Shown here: in pieces, positions 35,426-44,545 of the stretch | Layout of the letters: every line of letters begins with the position of its first letter | Numbering within the stretch: position 1 is the stretch's first letter | DNA from: Dyadobacter subterraneus | GTDB taxonomy: Bacteria > Bacteroidota > Bacteroidia > Cytophagales > Spirosomataceae | Direction: 5' to 3' | Assembly: GCF_015221875.1 (NCBI RefSeq) | Contig: NZ_JACYGY010000003.1 | Coordinates: forward strand, 1 to 46,429 | DNA length: 46,429 bases | The notes under the pieces: generated by a model | Database searches by the model: none | What the model was told of the DNA's origin: nothing | The model's input: only the letters and a program-made list of their open reading frames with translations | Translations under genes and position numbers: made by a program

Positions 35426-36472
35426 ATGAAAGTGATTGTAATCGCTCCTAGTAGAAAAACGAGAGGTGGAATAACTGCAGTTGTTAATGCTTATTCAAAA
35501 ATGAGCCTTTGGAAAAACTGGAATTGTTATTGGGTAGAGTCTCAAATAGATCGAGGCTTACTGCTAAAGCTACTTTTTTTTATAAAAGCTATTACAAATT
35601 ATTTATTTCAACTTCCATCAGCTCAAATAGTTCATATTCATTTAAGCCAACCAGTTTCCGCTGTTAGAAAAATATTTTTTTTTATACCTGCATATCTGAT
35701 GAAAAAAAAAGTAATTCTTCATTTCCATGCATATGCGCCTGAATCAACGATAAATGGAAATTTTAGAATAATTTATAAGTTCATGTTTTCACGGGCAGAC
35801 CGTATAATCGTCCTGTCGCAAGTTTGGAAAGATGCACTTGAGAAAAGCTTGGGTCTAGGATTAAAAATAACAATAGTGTATAATCCCAGCGTGTCTCCAC
35901 AAAAACGCACTACTGCTGACGATACCAATAGGCTGCCCCATATCTTATTTGCAGGTACCTTGAATGCCAGAAAGGGGTATTCTGATCTTTTAAAGGCATT
36001 TGCCAATATTTCTCCGGAATTTCCAGACTGGACTCTGGTATTCGCTGGGAATGGAGAGATAAATGAAGGATTATTACTGGCAAAAAAATTGCATGTAGAT
36101 CAGAAAGTTATCTTTAAAGGCTGGGTGGATGGTGTTGAGAAAGAGAAATTATTTTTACTATCATCAATTTTTTGTTTGCCAAGCTATGCCGAAGGTTTTC
36201 CTATGGCTCTCTTAGATGCAATGGCTTATTCAATTCCCTCAATAGCGACACCTGTTGGAGGAACCTTAGACGTGTTCACAGATCGTGAGGAAGTGCTGAT
36301 ATTTAACCCGGGTGACATTGCTCAACTAACTAACTGCCTTAGAGAATTGATTAGTGATGCTGTATTACGAAAAAAGCTCTCAATTAATGCAGATAAAATT
36401 ATTAAACAAGACTTTACGGTAGATGCAATAGAAGTGAAAGTTAATAAAATTTATTCGACTATAATGGATTAA
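35426..36472 (+). CDS. Glycosyltransferase family 4
   Basis: 348 aa, GT-B. The N-terminal IVIAPSRKTRGGITAVVNAY has the acceptor glycines, and VHIHLSQPVSAVRKIFFFIP and ILHFHAY follow. The C-terminal part has HILFAGTLNARKGYSDLLKA, WTLVFAGNGE, VIFKGWVDGVEKEKLFLLSS, and the donor motif LPSYAEGFPMALLDAMAYSI then PSIATPVGGTLDVF. This is a clear EGFPxxLLDAM family hallmark. The 200-nt AT-rich gap before it shows no gene. The donor sugar is unknown. Confidence 0.93.
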   Translation: MKVIVIAPSRKTRGGITAVVNAYSKMSLWKNWNCYWVESQIDRGLLLKLLFFIKAITNYLFQLPSAQIVHIHLSQPVSAVRKIFFFIPAYLMKKKVILHFHAYAPESTINGNFRIIYKFMFSRADRIIVLSQVWKDALEKSLGLGLKITIVYNPSVSPQKRTTADDTNRLPHILFAGTLNARKGYSDLLKAFANISPEFPDWTLVFAGNGEINEGLLLAKKLHVDQKVIFKGWVDGVEKEKLFLLSSIFCLPSYAEGFPMALLDAMAYSIPSIATPVGGTLDVFTDREEVLIFNPGDIAQLTNCLRELISDAVLRKKLSINADKIIKQDFTVDAIEVKVNKIYSTIMD

Positions 36473-36505
36473 ACTATTGGATCGTTACAATTTGAATAAA
36501 TTAAT

Positions 36506-38344
36506 ATGTTTGTGAGAATCGCATTAAAACAATATAAGGTCATACTATTCCTGCTGATTTGGTCATTTAGCTATTCAGAAACTAGGCCTCAGTATAGTAT
36601 TTATATGGCAACTAACGGCAACGATAAAAATCCTGGTACAATATCTGAACCTGTATTAAGTTTACAAAATGCTTTACTAATATCGAGGAAAACGAAAGCA
36701 AACCAGATAATAATTAAAGGAGGAGATTATTACAATGTAAATGTGACGCTTGAAGCTCAGGACTCTGGATTAAGCATAAGAAGTTTCGATAGTAGTCGTG
36801 TGAGGCTTTATGCTGGATCTGTTTTAAAAGCAGACAAAGTGCTGCAAAACGGATGGCTTGAATTTGATATCCCTGAATCGAAGGATAAATCGTGGGATTT
36901 TCGTATGATACTGATAAACGGTAATTTACGGGAAAGAGCACACATTCCCCAAATTGGCAGTTTTATTTATTTAAATAAGTGGGTTGTAAAAGGTCTTTCT
37001 GCATCAGACGGGTACTGGGAAAGAAAACCCTCATTTGAAGAGTTAAATGTGTTAAAGTACTCAAGCACAGATTTTGGAGCAATTGACATTAATAATGCTG
37101 AAATTACAATCAAACATCAATGGGAAGAAAGCTATTTAGGTATTAAAGAGCAAGACAAAGAAAATAATTCTTTTACGTTTATATATCCAGCGTCATTTCC
37201 TCTTGGCTCGTTTAGTAAAGAAAGGAACAATGCTTATACAATATGGAATACAGAAAGTGGAATGCAAAAAAAGGGCCAATGGTATCTAAATAGATCTGTC
37301 GGAAAATTATTTTATTGGCCAAATGCAGGAGAGACTAAAAATAATGTTACGGCGATCGTACCACGATTTTCCAGTATCATCGAAATGAAATCTGGAGTTA
37401 AAAATATTACTATTTCTGATCTTAGCCTACTATGTGGTACAAATAAACTTCAAAATGAAGGCTTCGCCGGCAGAGAAATTGATGCTCTGATTTCAGGTAA
37501 TAACGTTGAAGGCATATCAATAACGAATCTAAAAATAGAAAGAACAACTGGATCTGGCATCAAATTTTACGGAAGGGAAATCAAGATTTCGAATTGTACA
37601 CTAACTAATATCGGCGGGGGCGGAATATTTCTTTCAGGCAACGGTAATAATGAAGTTACAAATACGTCCATAAGCCATGTGGGAACAATTTTTAAAAGCT
37701 CGGTAGGAATACTAGCGGGAAAAAAAACCCGGATAAACCGAGCTTCTATAAGTGATATTCCCTACTCAGGAATTATAGTAAATGGAGATTCTACGACGGT
37801 TGAAAATTGCTCCATTGAAGGTGTTATGCAATTTTTAAATGACGGTGCCGCAGTTTATGCATCATCTCATAGGAATGTAGTTTTTAATAGTAATCATATA
37901 ATTGGCGACGATAATATGAAAATAGGAATTTACTACGACGAAAAATCAAGCGATTGCGTAGCCACAAATAATATGGTGATCAACACTTCCACTCCAATTC
38001 ATTGTCATATAGCATCAGATATTACATTTACAGGTAATATTTTCTATAATTATGATTCTCAGACAATTAGTTGTCAGCGTTCCGATAACATTAAGATTGA
38101 CAACAATACCTTCATCTGCAAGAAAATTATTTTTGTAGATCATGATCTACAATTCAATAAAAAAGGACTTATTTCTTTTAGCCGAAACAAGCTAATTGGC
38201 CTTGAAGGCGATAATATCAATAATTTTAGGTCTTCTTTACCAATCGTAGTAGATGACATGAAAGTAGACCAAAGAATACAAATTGATTTCAGACGGACGA
38301 TTAGCGTCAAGGATGTGACAAAAATGCTTAGGAAAATAAAATAG
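36506..38344 (+). CDS. Secreted right-handed parallel beta-helix protein
   Basis: 612 aa with an N-terminal signal/anchor (ILFLLIWSFSYSETRP). The mature start IYMATNGNDKNPGTISEPVL, then SLQNALLI, is the typical opening of Bacteroidota beta-helix proteins. Repeats of the pectate-lyase superfold run from about 300 to 560 (ITISDLSLL, ISITNLKIERTTGSGIKFYG, ISNCTLTNIGGGGIFLSGNG, INRASISDIPYSGIIVNGDS, VENCSIEGV, NVVFNSNHIIGDDN). Such proteins act as polysaccharide lyases, glycoside hydrolases or C5 epimerases. In this cluster it could cut or epimerise uronic acids of the polymer. No catalytic residues could be assigned. Confidence 0.85.
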   Translation: MFVRIALKQYKVILFLLIWSFSYSETRPQYSIYMATNGNDKNPGTISEPVLSLQNALLISRKTKANQIIIKGGDYYNVNVTLEAQDSGLSIRSFDSSRVRLYAGSVLKADKVLQNGWLEFDIPESKDKSWDFRMILINGNLRERAHIPQIGSFIYLNKWVVKGLSASDGYWERKPSFEELNVLKYSSTDFGAIDINNAEITIKHQWEESYLGIKEQDKENNSFTFIYPASFPLGSFSKERNNAYTIWNTESGMQKKGQWYLNRSVGKLFYWPNAGETKNNVTAIVPRFSSIIEMKSGVKNITISDLSLLCGTNKLQNEGFAGREIDALISGNNVEGISITNLKIERTTGSGIKFYGREIKISNCTLTNIGGGGIFLSGNGNNEVTNTSISHVGTIFKSSVGILAGKKTRINRASISDIPYSGIIVNGDSTTVENCSIEGVMQFLNDGAAVYASSHRNVVFNSNHIIGDDNMKIGIYYDEKSSDCVATNNMVINTSTPIHCHIASDITFTGNIFYNYDSQTISCQRSDNIKIDNNTFICKKIIFVDHDLQFNKKGLISFSRNKLIGLEGDNINNFRSSLPIVVDDMKVDQRIQIDFRRTISVKDVTKMLRKIK

Positions 38345-38417
38345 TGGAAAGAAGACAAGATAAATTTTCACTTCACTTTAGTATTAGGAGTATAATTTAT
38401 TAACGGGTAACAATGCA

Positions 38418-39227
38418 ATGCTCAACCATCAGAATAAAATGGAAACATTACCATATAATAAAAAAGAGTATGAAAAATGTTCATTTCTTAGTATTGACAT
38501 TACACTAGGGAATTATTATACTTTTATAGAAAGAATAACCAACCTAATGAAGGTTGGAAAGTCTGAGTATATTTGTGTAGCAAACGTACACATGTTAGTT
38601 GAAGCAAGTAAAGATTCCAGTTTTGCGAAAATAGTTAACCAGGCATTTATGTGTACTCCAGACGGGATGCCACTTACCTGGGGAATGAAATTACTGCATG
38701 GAATTACTCAGGATCGGGTTGCTGGCATGGACCTACTACCTGATTTACTATTTAAAGCCGAATCTGGCAATTTGCCTGTTTATTTTTATGGAGGTACTCA
38801 GGACATGCTGGACTTAACTGATTTATTTTTAGCCGAAAGATTCCCCAAACTTCAAATTGCTGGCATGTATAGTCCGCCTTTTAGACCTCTTTCTATTGAG
38901 GAAGAGCAGCATGTTGTTTCACTAATTAACAATAGTAATGCAAAGATCGTCTTTGTTGCTTTGGGATGTCCTAAACAAGAAAAATGGATGGCTTCAATGA
39001 AAGGACGAGTCAACATACCTATGATTGGAATAGGTGGAGCCTTGCCGGTTATGATTGGAATTCAAAAACGAGCTCCTGAATGGGTCCAAAAAACTAGTCT
39101 AGAATGGTTGTTTCGTTTGATACAAGAGCCTCGCCGCTTGATGAAACGTTATGCAGTGACTAACTCAATTTTTATTTGGCTATTGATGAAATCATTTTTT
39201 TTAAAAAATATCAGAACGCAGAGTTAA
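38418..39227 (+). CDS. WecG/TagA/CpsF family glycosyltransferase (GT26)
   Basis: 269 aa; the in-frame Met at residue 8 (38439) is an alternative start. GT26 motifs are clear: YICVANVHMLVEASKDSSFA, FMCTPDGMPLTWGMKLLHG with the catalytic Asp, RVAGMDLLPDLL, VYFYGGTQDML, FVALGCPKQEKWMA, PMIGIGGALPVMIG and KRAPEWVQKTSLEWLFRLIQ followed by EPRRLMKRY. The family adds a sugar to a lipid-linked intermediate (ManNAcA, ManNAc, glucose or another sugar by subgroup). It probably acts in assembling the repeat unit, late in the gene order. Confidence 0.94.
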   Translation: MLNHQNKMETLPYNKKEYEKCSFLSIDITLGNYYTFIERITNLMKVGKSEYICVANVHMLVEASKDSSFAKIVNQAFMCTPDGMPLTWGMKLLHGITQDRVAGMDLLPDLLFKAESGNLPVYFYGGTQDMLDLTDLFLAERFPKLQIAGMYSPPFRPLSIEEEQHVVSLINNSNAKIVFVALGCPKQEKWMASMKGRVNIPMIGIGGALPVMIGIQKRAPEWVQKTSLEWLFRLIQEPRRLMKRYAVTNSIFIWLLMKSFFLKNIRTQS

Positions 39228-39259
39228 ATTAAATCGTCTCAACGTCTATCATCATTCTC

Positions 39260-40849
39260 ATGAAGCAACCACTACCTATCCTACCGGTAATTTTATTGTT
39301 ATTATTGATAAATCCTTTTTGGGTCTTATCTCAGCCTTTGATTCCTGTAGATAAAAAGGATGGAATCAGTAACCTTCAAAAAGAAGTTACTGATTCCATC
39401 GGTATTGCTTCAAAAAGTCAGAGTTTGGTTGGGATTGAATTAGAAGCATTTGCCGGATTTAATAGTAATGAAAGTGTTCCTTATTGGATGCGTGCTAATA
39501 GATTTGGTAGCACACCCATATCAGGAACCTCCGGAGGTTTTATAGCGAGTATCTCAAAAATCTATGATTCCAAAAAACGCGGTAAGTTGTTCGACTGGGC
39601 TGCTGGAGCGCAAGCTCGTTTTAATACCGGAAATCATACAGAGGTACTATTAATTGAAGGTTATTTAAAAGCACGTCTTGGAATTTTTGAGTTTAAGGGA
39701 GGAAGGTCGAAGGATATAATGGGCATAGTAGACTCTACGCTTTCCCTGGGATCATTTTCGGTTTCTGGAAATTCGCTGGGTATTCCCAAAATTCAATTAG
39801 CCGTAACTGACTATTGGCGCATTCCAATATGGGATGGACTATTGTCTTTTAAAGGAAACTTCGCTTATGGCTGGTTTGGTAATACGCCAATAGCCACATA
39901 TATTGGTGATTTTCAACGGACTAATATTTCCGTAGTAAATTCCTATTTCCATCAAAAATCGTTTTACGCCCGACTTGGTAAGCCGTCCGCGAAATTAAAT
40001 TTAATTGGAGGATTTAACCACCAAACTATGTTTGGAAGCGAAGATAAAATATTCACGAACTTTGACTTGACAAAATTCCAGTCATTTTACTACGCTGTTG
40101 TTGGTAAAACTTGGTATGATAATAATGGAGCAAATACTAAATTAGGTAATCAGATTGGTTCCATTGACCTTGGGGCGACCTATGATTTTAACAAGCTTTA
40201 TTTGTTTGTTTATAGGCAACAATTTTATGACGTCGGCGCACTTGCTCATTTAGCGAATGTAAGGGATGGATTGACTGGCATTAGTTTAAAAAACAAAACT
40301 ATACGAGCTGGAGAGTTCTACTGGAAAAAGATTTTGTTGGAGAATTTTTATTCAAAGAATCAGGCAGGCGAGTCCTGGTCCAAACCTACCCCATCCGGAG
40401 ATGAAGCATATTATAATAATTTCATGTATTTGCAAGGTTGGTCGTATAGAGGGATGGGCATTGGTAATCCGCTTATTACTCCCCGTCATGAAGCCCGAAA
40501 TGGACTGAGGTATAAAGAAGATGAATACTTTGTTAATAATAGAGTCATTGCTTTTCATCTTGGCATGGAAGCCGCAATTGGTAGTCTTAATTTTCTTGCG
40601 AAACTATCATACTCTCAAAATTATGGTACCTACGGAACAAGTCCTTTAGGGACTTCCAGAAACAAACTGAGATGGCCAATTCCTCCTCCGTATTTTCAAA
40701 AGGTCAATCAGTTTTCAGGATATATTGAATGTAATAAGATTTTGCAGAAAAACTGGCAGATTGGTATCTCGGCGGCAATCGATTCAGGAAAGCTCTTAAA
40801 CGATTCCTTTGGATTAGCGCTCAATATAAGAAAATCATTGAATCTGTAG
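39260..40849 (+). CDS. wzi: Capsule assembly protein, Wzi family
   Basis: 529 aa. A signal peptide (about 1-25, LLLLLINPFWVLSQP) precedes a long beta-barrel protein with many aromatic-terminated strands. The diagnostic Bacteroidota Caps_assemb_Wzi opening is present (GIELEAFAGFNSNESVPYWM then RANRFGSTP), as are FKGGRSKDIMGIVDSTLSLG, FSVSGNSLGIPKIQLAV and the FYARLGKPSAKLNLIGG region. Wzi is an outer-membrane lectin-like barrel that anchors capsular polymer to the cell surface. Its presence suggests at least part of the polymer stays cell-bound as a capsule. Confidence 0.92.
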   Translation: MKQPLPILPVILLLLLINPFWVLSQPLIPVDKKDGISNLQKEVTDSIGIASKSQSLVGIELEAFAGFNSNESVPYWMRANRFGSTPISGTSGGFIASISKIYDSKKRGKLFDWAAGAQARFNTGNHTEVLLIEGYLKARLGIFEFKGGRSKDIMGIVDSTLSLGSFSVSGNSLGIPKIQLAVTDYWRIPIWDGLLSFKGNFAYGWFGNTPIATYIGDFQRTNISVVNSYFHQKSFYARLGKPSAKLNLIGGFNHQTMFGSEDKIFTNFDLTKFQSFYYAVVGKTWYDNNGANTKLGNQIGSIDLGATYDFNKLYLFVYRQQFYDVGALAHLANVRDGLTGISLKNKTIRAGEFYWKKILLENFYSKNQAGESWSKPTPSGDEAYYNNFMYLQGWSYRGMGIGNPLITPRHEARNGLRYKEDEYFVNNRVIAFHLGMEAAIGSLNFLAKLSYSQNYGTYGTSPLGTSRNKLRWPIPPPYFQKVNQFSGYIECNKILQKNWQIGISAAIDSGKLLNDSFGLALNIRKSLNL

Positions 40850-40855
40850 TAATTT

Positions 40856-42208
40856 ATGATAGTTTCAATTAATGGTCTATTGAATTTGAACGTCGTTCCA
40901 ATTCTGTTTTTTCTCTCCTTCGCCAAACTTAGCGTTGCCCAACCTATTTTTTCGAGCAGTGGTGTTGTAAGTGTCCAGGACAACCCCTCTATTATGAAAA
41001 CGGAAGAAAATTCATGGAATTTAAATCTTCTGTCAGTAAATGCATGGACTTCATCTAATTCGGCCTCAGTAAAGCTTCAAAATTACACAAATATTAATTC
41101 CGATTTGTTAAGATCTAATATCATTGGAACATCAGGCCATTGCATAGGATCTTCTGGTATAGACCTTACAGGTCCCTCATTGACTGTGAGTAAAGGTAAT
41201 AAACTTGCTTATGGCTTCATAACTAGAAGCCGTACTGTTGCTAGCTTTTGGAACTTGGATGGTAGACTATTGTCAGAAATAGGTGAAATAATAAAGGTAT
41301 CACAAGAATATCCATACCAGCTTGACCGTACTATGGATATGAGGACAAATATAGTATCATTTTCTGAACTGGCTTTCATGGGCGCTTTTGAAGTTTTAAA
41401 CTCTGGAAAACATCGATTGATAGGGGGGGTAACTTTGAAGTATATAAATGGTATTTCTCATACTTCAATCGAGACAAATCAACTGACCGGAGAAATCAAA
41501 TTAAATAGAGACGATGTAGCCTATCTTACAAATTCAACAGGATTTGTAAAGACCAGAACGGCAGGTGAACTTTTCGATAGGTTTACGGTTGGCAATTTTT
41601 TTAAGTTAGGAAAAGCTAGCTTAGGTATGAACGTAGGATTCACTTATACTTATGGGAAACCATATAAATTAAGACTTGGAGTTTCCTTAACTGACTTAGG
41701 ATTTATTCGATACAAAGCTGATAAGAATTATAGCAAATCATACGATGTCCATATTGCAAGCAATCAAGGCTTATATTTTAATAACAACTTTGCAAATTCT
41801 TCATTCAGTAGAACGACAAAGGTTTTTGAGAAATACCCGGATCTTTTTACAAAGAAGTCCTCATCAGACTCTATTTATCGAATTGGTCTACCTACTACCT
41901 TTGGAGTTCAAGCTGATTACCAATTAAACAATAATTGGAATATTGAGTCAATGCTTGGGATAGGAATGCATACTATCAATAATTCTGATAATATTTACTA
42001 TTTCTCAGTTATAAAAGTTATACCGAAATGGATTAAAAGAAATATTAGCATTTCAATTCCATTTTCGGTTCAAAAGTATACAGGTGTATATGCTGGTGCG
42101 AGGTTTGCATATAAGGGGATATTTATAGGAAGTAACAGTGTTATATCTTCCATAATAGAATCCCGTCAGATCGATATGCACCTAGGAATTGAATTGTTAA
42201 GTCATTAA
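40856..42208 (+). CDS. Predicted outer-membrane beta-barrel protein (DUF5723-like)
   Basis: 450 aa beginning 6 nt after wzi, so almost certainly co-translated. A signal peptide (IPILFFLSFAKLSVAQ-type, about 12-31) is followed by a start typical of DUF5723/PorP-like Bacteroidota barrels (DNPSIMKTEENSWNLNLLSV), and strands continue to the C-terminus (VYAGARFAYKGIFIGSNSVI, IDMHLGIELLSH). It lacks known catalytic motifs. Tight linkage with wzi suggests a role in surface attachment or secretion of the polysaccharide. Function is unknown; a family link to DUF5723 is likely but unproven. Confidence 0.7.
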   Translation: MIVSINGLLNLNVVPILFFLSFAKLSVAQPIFSSSGVVSVQDNPSIMKTEENSWNLNLLSVNAWTSSNSASVKLQNYTNINSDLLRSNIIGTSGHCIGSSGIDLTGPSLTVSKGNKLAYGFITRSRTVASFWNLDGRLLSEIGEIIKVSQEYPYQLDRTMDMRTNIVSFSELAFMGAFEVLNSGKHRLIGGVTLKYINGISHTSIETNQLTGEIKLNRDDVAYLTNSTGFVKTRTAGELFDRFTVGNFFKLGKASLGMNVGFTYTYGKPYKLRLGVSLTDLGFIRYKADKNYSKSYDVHIASNQGLYFNNNFANSSFSRTTKVFEKYPDLFTKKSSSDSIYRIGLPTTFGVQADYQLNNNWNIESMLGIGMHTINNSDNIYYFSVIKVIPKWIKRNISISIPFSVQKYTGVYAGARFAYKGIFIGSNSVISSIIESRQIDMHLGIELLSH

Positions 42209-42329
42209 AATCAGTTGTGTAATCATAAGTCATCTATTAGTTTTAATTTTTTAGTTGGAGAAGTCTATCTTACTATTTTATTCACAATCTCGTATTTTGA
42301 TCGTTTAGCTAGCTAATAAGCTTTATACA

Positions 42330-43427
42330 ATGATAAAAAAAAAAATTCTTAAAAAAGCCATGAGGTCTCTGTTTATCATGTCTGCTTCTTTTGCGATTTA
42401 TTTTTTTAGTCAGTTGCTAAAGAATGACCATTTGGGTGCTTCATTAAATATTGGCGGAGGGATTGTTGAAGGAGGATTTAAAATGAAAGACTATTGGGTA
42501 TGGGACGGATCCGCTATCCAGACAGAAGATGGCAAATTTCATCTTTTTGCATCCAGATGGCCAAAGAAATTCCCTTTCAGAAATGGTTATCTTCATTACT
42601 CAGAAATTGTTAGAGCATCAGCCGACAAACCAGAAGGGCCATACACGTTTCAAGAAGTAGTGCTACCAAACCGAGTAGAAGGTTATTTTGACGGACGCAT
42701 GACACACAATCCTACAATCTGTAAAATTGGGGATCAGTTTGTACTTTTTTATATTGGGTCAACCTACAAAGGCGTCTGTCCGACGGTGGAACAATTAATG
42801 TACAAATACGAAAGTGACGTCTATCAAAACATCAGAATTGGGATGGCAACCGCCAAAGCAATTGGAGGACCCTGGCATCGGCTTAATACTCCTATATTAG
42901 CTCCAAAGTCAGGAAGTTGGGATAGCACCATAGTAACCAATCCTTCACCTTGCATACTTGCAAATGGTAATATAGTACTTGCATATCGGTCAAATACTCC
43001 AAAGGGACTGCGAGTGGGGATTGCTATTGCAAAATCACTAAAAGACTCTTTCCGTCGAATAAGTAATGGGCCAATAGGAGATTTTAATATAGAGGATCCA
43101 TATTTATGGTTAAACAAAGACAATTTTGAAATTATTGCAAAGGACATGACCGGAGAATTAACTGGTGAAAAACACGCTGGGGTTCGCTTGATTTCAAAAG
43201 ATTGTAGAAATTGGATGCTAGCTATTACACCTAAGGCATATTCAAGAACAATCTCTTGGTCAAATCTAGAAACAAAAACTCTAGGTTCACTAGAAAGACC
43301 ACAGCTATTATTGTTAAAAAATAGGCCAAAGTATATTTTTGCTGCTTCGGCAGATAATCAAGGATGGGAACATGATGCAGAGAACACTTGGATAACTGTA
43401 AGATACGTAAACAATTATGCCTTATAA
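42330..43427 (+). CDS. Membrane-anchored GH43/GH32-like beta-propeller glycosidase
   Basis: 365 aa. A single N-terminal hydrophobic segment (LFIMSASFAIYFFSQLL, residues ~14-30) acts as signal or anchor. The rest is a five-bladed propeller with typical glycosidase blades: DYWVWDGSAIQTEDGKFHLF, FDGRMTHNPTICKIGDQFVL, STIVTNPSPCILANGNIVLA, NIEDPYLWLNKDNFEIIAKD and SLERPQLLLLKNRPKYIFAA. The Asp in each blade start and the IEDP motif resemble GH43/GH32/GH117-type active sites. It is the last gene of the cluster, and a role in trimming or releasing the capsule is inferred. The substrate cannot be read. Confidence 0.82.
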   Translation: MIKKKILKKAMRSLFIMSASFAIYFFSQLLKNDHLGASLNIGGGIVEGGFKMKDYWVWDGSAIQTEDGKFHLFASRWPKKFPFRNGYLHYSEIVRASADKPEGPYTFQEVVLPNRVEGYFDGRMTHNPTICKIGDQFVLFYIGSTYKGVCPTVEQLMYKYESDVYQNIRIGMATAKAIGGPWHRLNTPILAPKSGSWDSTIVTNPSPCILANGNIVLAYRSNTPKGLRVGIAIAKSLKDSFRRISNGPIGDFNIEDPYLWLNKDNFEIIAKDMTGELTGEKHAGVRLISKDCRNWMLAITPKAYSRTISWSNLETKTLGSLERPQLLLLKNRPKYIFAASADNQGWEHDAENTWITVRYVNNYAL

Positions 43428-43603
43428 GTTTAGATTTTTTGTATGTTTTTGCTCGTATGGATTTTGAAAAATTAATTATTCTTAAACATTATAACCAGCT
43501 TTTATTTATTGTGATCCATAATGCCTAACCCTCTCACCAAAATTGGAAAGGGCTAAGAATATCGTAAACAGCCTATGAACCACATATTTCTTATCAAGAA
43601 TGC

Positions 43604-43628
43604 GGTTTTTACTTTTGACTTAAAAACC
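43604..43628. repeat. 8-bp perfect inverted repeat before a tnpA gene
   Basis: GGTTTTTA (43604-43611) pairs with TAAAAACC (43621-43628) around CTTTTGACT, ending 7 nt before the tnpA ATG. It may be part of the IS66 left end or a hairpin limiting tnpA translation. Confidence 0.4.
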
Positions 43629-43635
43629 AATCGAA

Positions 43636-43929
43636 ATGGATCAGTCAGAAGAAATGTTCAAATTAGTAAGGGAATGGCGTGAGAGTGGCGTAAGTCAAAG
43701 TGAATTTTGCAAGCCACACGGCATTACAGTAGCCAAGTTCGGCTACTGGTCGGTGAAGGAAAAGTTGGCCGCACGGTTGACCGCCGAAAAGGTAGGTGGC
43801 TTTGTTCAGATATCCGGCCGACAATCGGTATCAAGTGATTCTTGCCGGATTATCTACCCAAATGGCGTGGAGGTAAGTTACGAAGGGAGAGACCTGGCTA
43901 TGCTTTCCCAACTGATCAAGCTCTACTGA
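43636..43929 (+). CDS. tnpA: IS66 accessory protein TnpA (partial element)
   Basis: 97 aa with the IS66 Orf1 helix-turn-helix pattern: MFKLVREWRESGVSQSEFCK, then HGITVAKFGYWSVKEK, and the C-terminal RIIYPNGVEVSYEG strand segment. It opens a partial IS66 element (copy 2). Its stop overlaps the next ATG (TGATG), the usual tnpA/tnpB coupling. It shares only family-level similarity with the other two TnpA proteins, so it is a different IS. Confidence 0.88.
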   Translation: MDQSEEMFKLVREWRESGVSQSEFCKPHGITVAKFGYWSVKEKLAARLTAEKVGGFVQISGRQSVSSDSCRIIYPNGVEVSYEGRDLAMLSQLIKLY

Positions 43930-44216
43930 TGTTCAGTCTGAGTTCATCGCACCGCTATTTTCTTTATCAGGGCCGCTGTGATATGCGTAAGGCATTTGAC
44001 GGGCTCTGTGACCTGGTAAACACAGAGCTGGGCCGCAATCCCACAAGCGGTGAAGTATTCGTTTTTCTGAACCGACCCCGGACCCATATCAAATTGCTTC
44101 ATTGGGAAAACGGGGGCTTTGTTTTGTATTATAAACGACTTGAAAAAGGAACGTTTTCTCTACCCAAAGCAATGGATGGTCGTAAGCAATCGCCTATATC
44201 CATCTTTCAAGGCTGA
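43929..44216 (+). CDS. tnpB: IS66 accessory protein TnpB, C-terminus replaced
   Basis: 95 aa from the ATG at 43929 (MFSLSSSHRYFLYQGRCDMR, then TSGEVFVFLNRPRTHIKLLH and RLEKGTFSLPKAMD). Homology to TnpB fades after GRKQSPIS; the last four codons (IFQG) and the stop fall in the target duplication and left end of the inserted IS66 copy 3. A full TnpB is ~115 aa. No tnpC of this element follows in the window. It is probably inactive. Confidence 0.82.
   Translation: MFSLSSSHRYFLYQGRCDMRKAFDGLCDLVNTELGRNPTSGEVFVFLNRPRTHIKLLHWENGGFVLYYKRLEKGTFSLPKAMDGRKQSPISIFQG
44207..44214 (+). repeat. Left target-site duplication of IS66 copy 3
   Basis: TCAAGGCT is repeated exactly at 46365-46372. Eight base pairs is the standard IS66 duplication length, and both copies sit next to inverted GATC-containing ends. 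Confidence 0.75.
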
Positions 44217-44239
44217 TCACCAATAGTGAGCTTTGGGAT

Positions 44240-44542
44240 ATGAAAAAAGAACAACACAAATCCCAACAACGATATCGCCAGCTCTATCTTCGATGGAAAA
44301 GTAGCGGCAAAGGTGCTCGTGTATTCTGCGAGCAGGAATCAATCAAGTATTCGACATTCTGGTATTGGGCCAAAAAGTTTAAAGCCAGTGCTCTTCCCAA
44401 GCATGAGTTCATTGAAATGAAAGTTGATAAGATCGAAGTAAAGTCTTCTCAACCACTTGCCGAACTACGGCTAACTGATAAAGGTGCGCTGATTTTCTAT
44501 GAGTTACCAGAGCCCGCATGGGTAAAAGCATTACTGGCTTAA
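44240..44542 (+). CDS. tnpA: IS66 accessory protein TnpA (copy 3)
   Basis: 100 aa. The N-terminal module RQLYLRWKSSGKGARVFCEQ, then YSTFWYWAKKFK, is the IS66 TnpA helix-turn-helix pattern, and the C-terminal LAELRLTDKGALIFYELPE is the short strand segment. The ATG is 25 nt inside the left end, the same layout as copy 1. tnpB follows after 3 nt. Confidence 0.88.
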   Translation: MKKEQHKSQQRYRQLYLRWKSSGKGARVFCEQESIKYSTFWYWAKKFKASALPKHEFIEMKVDKIEVKSSQPLAELRLTDKGALIFYELPEPAWVKALLA

Positions 44543-44545
44543 CCG

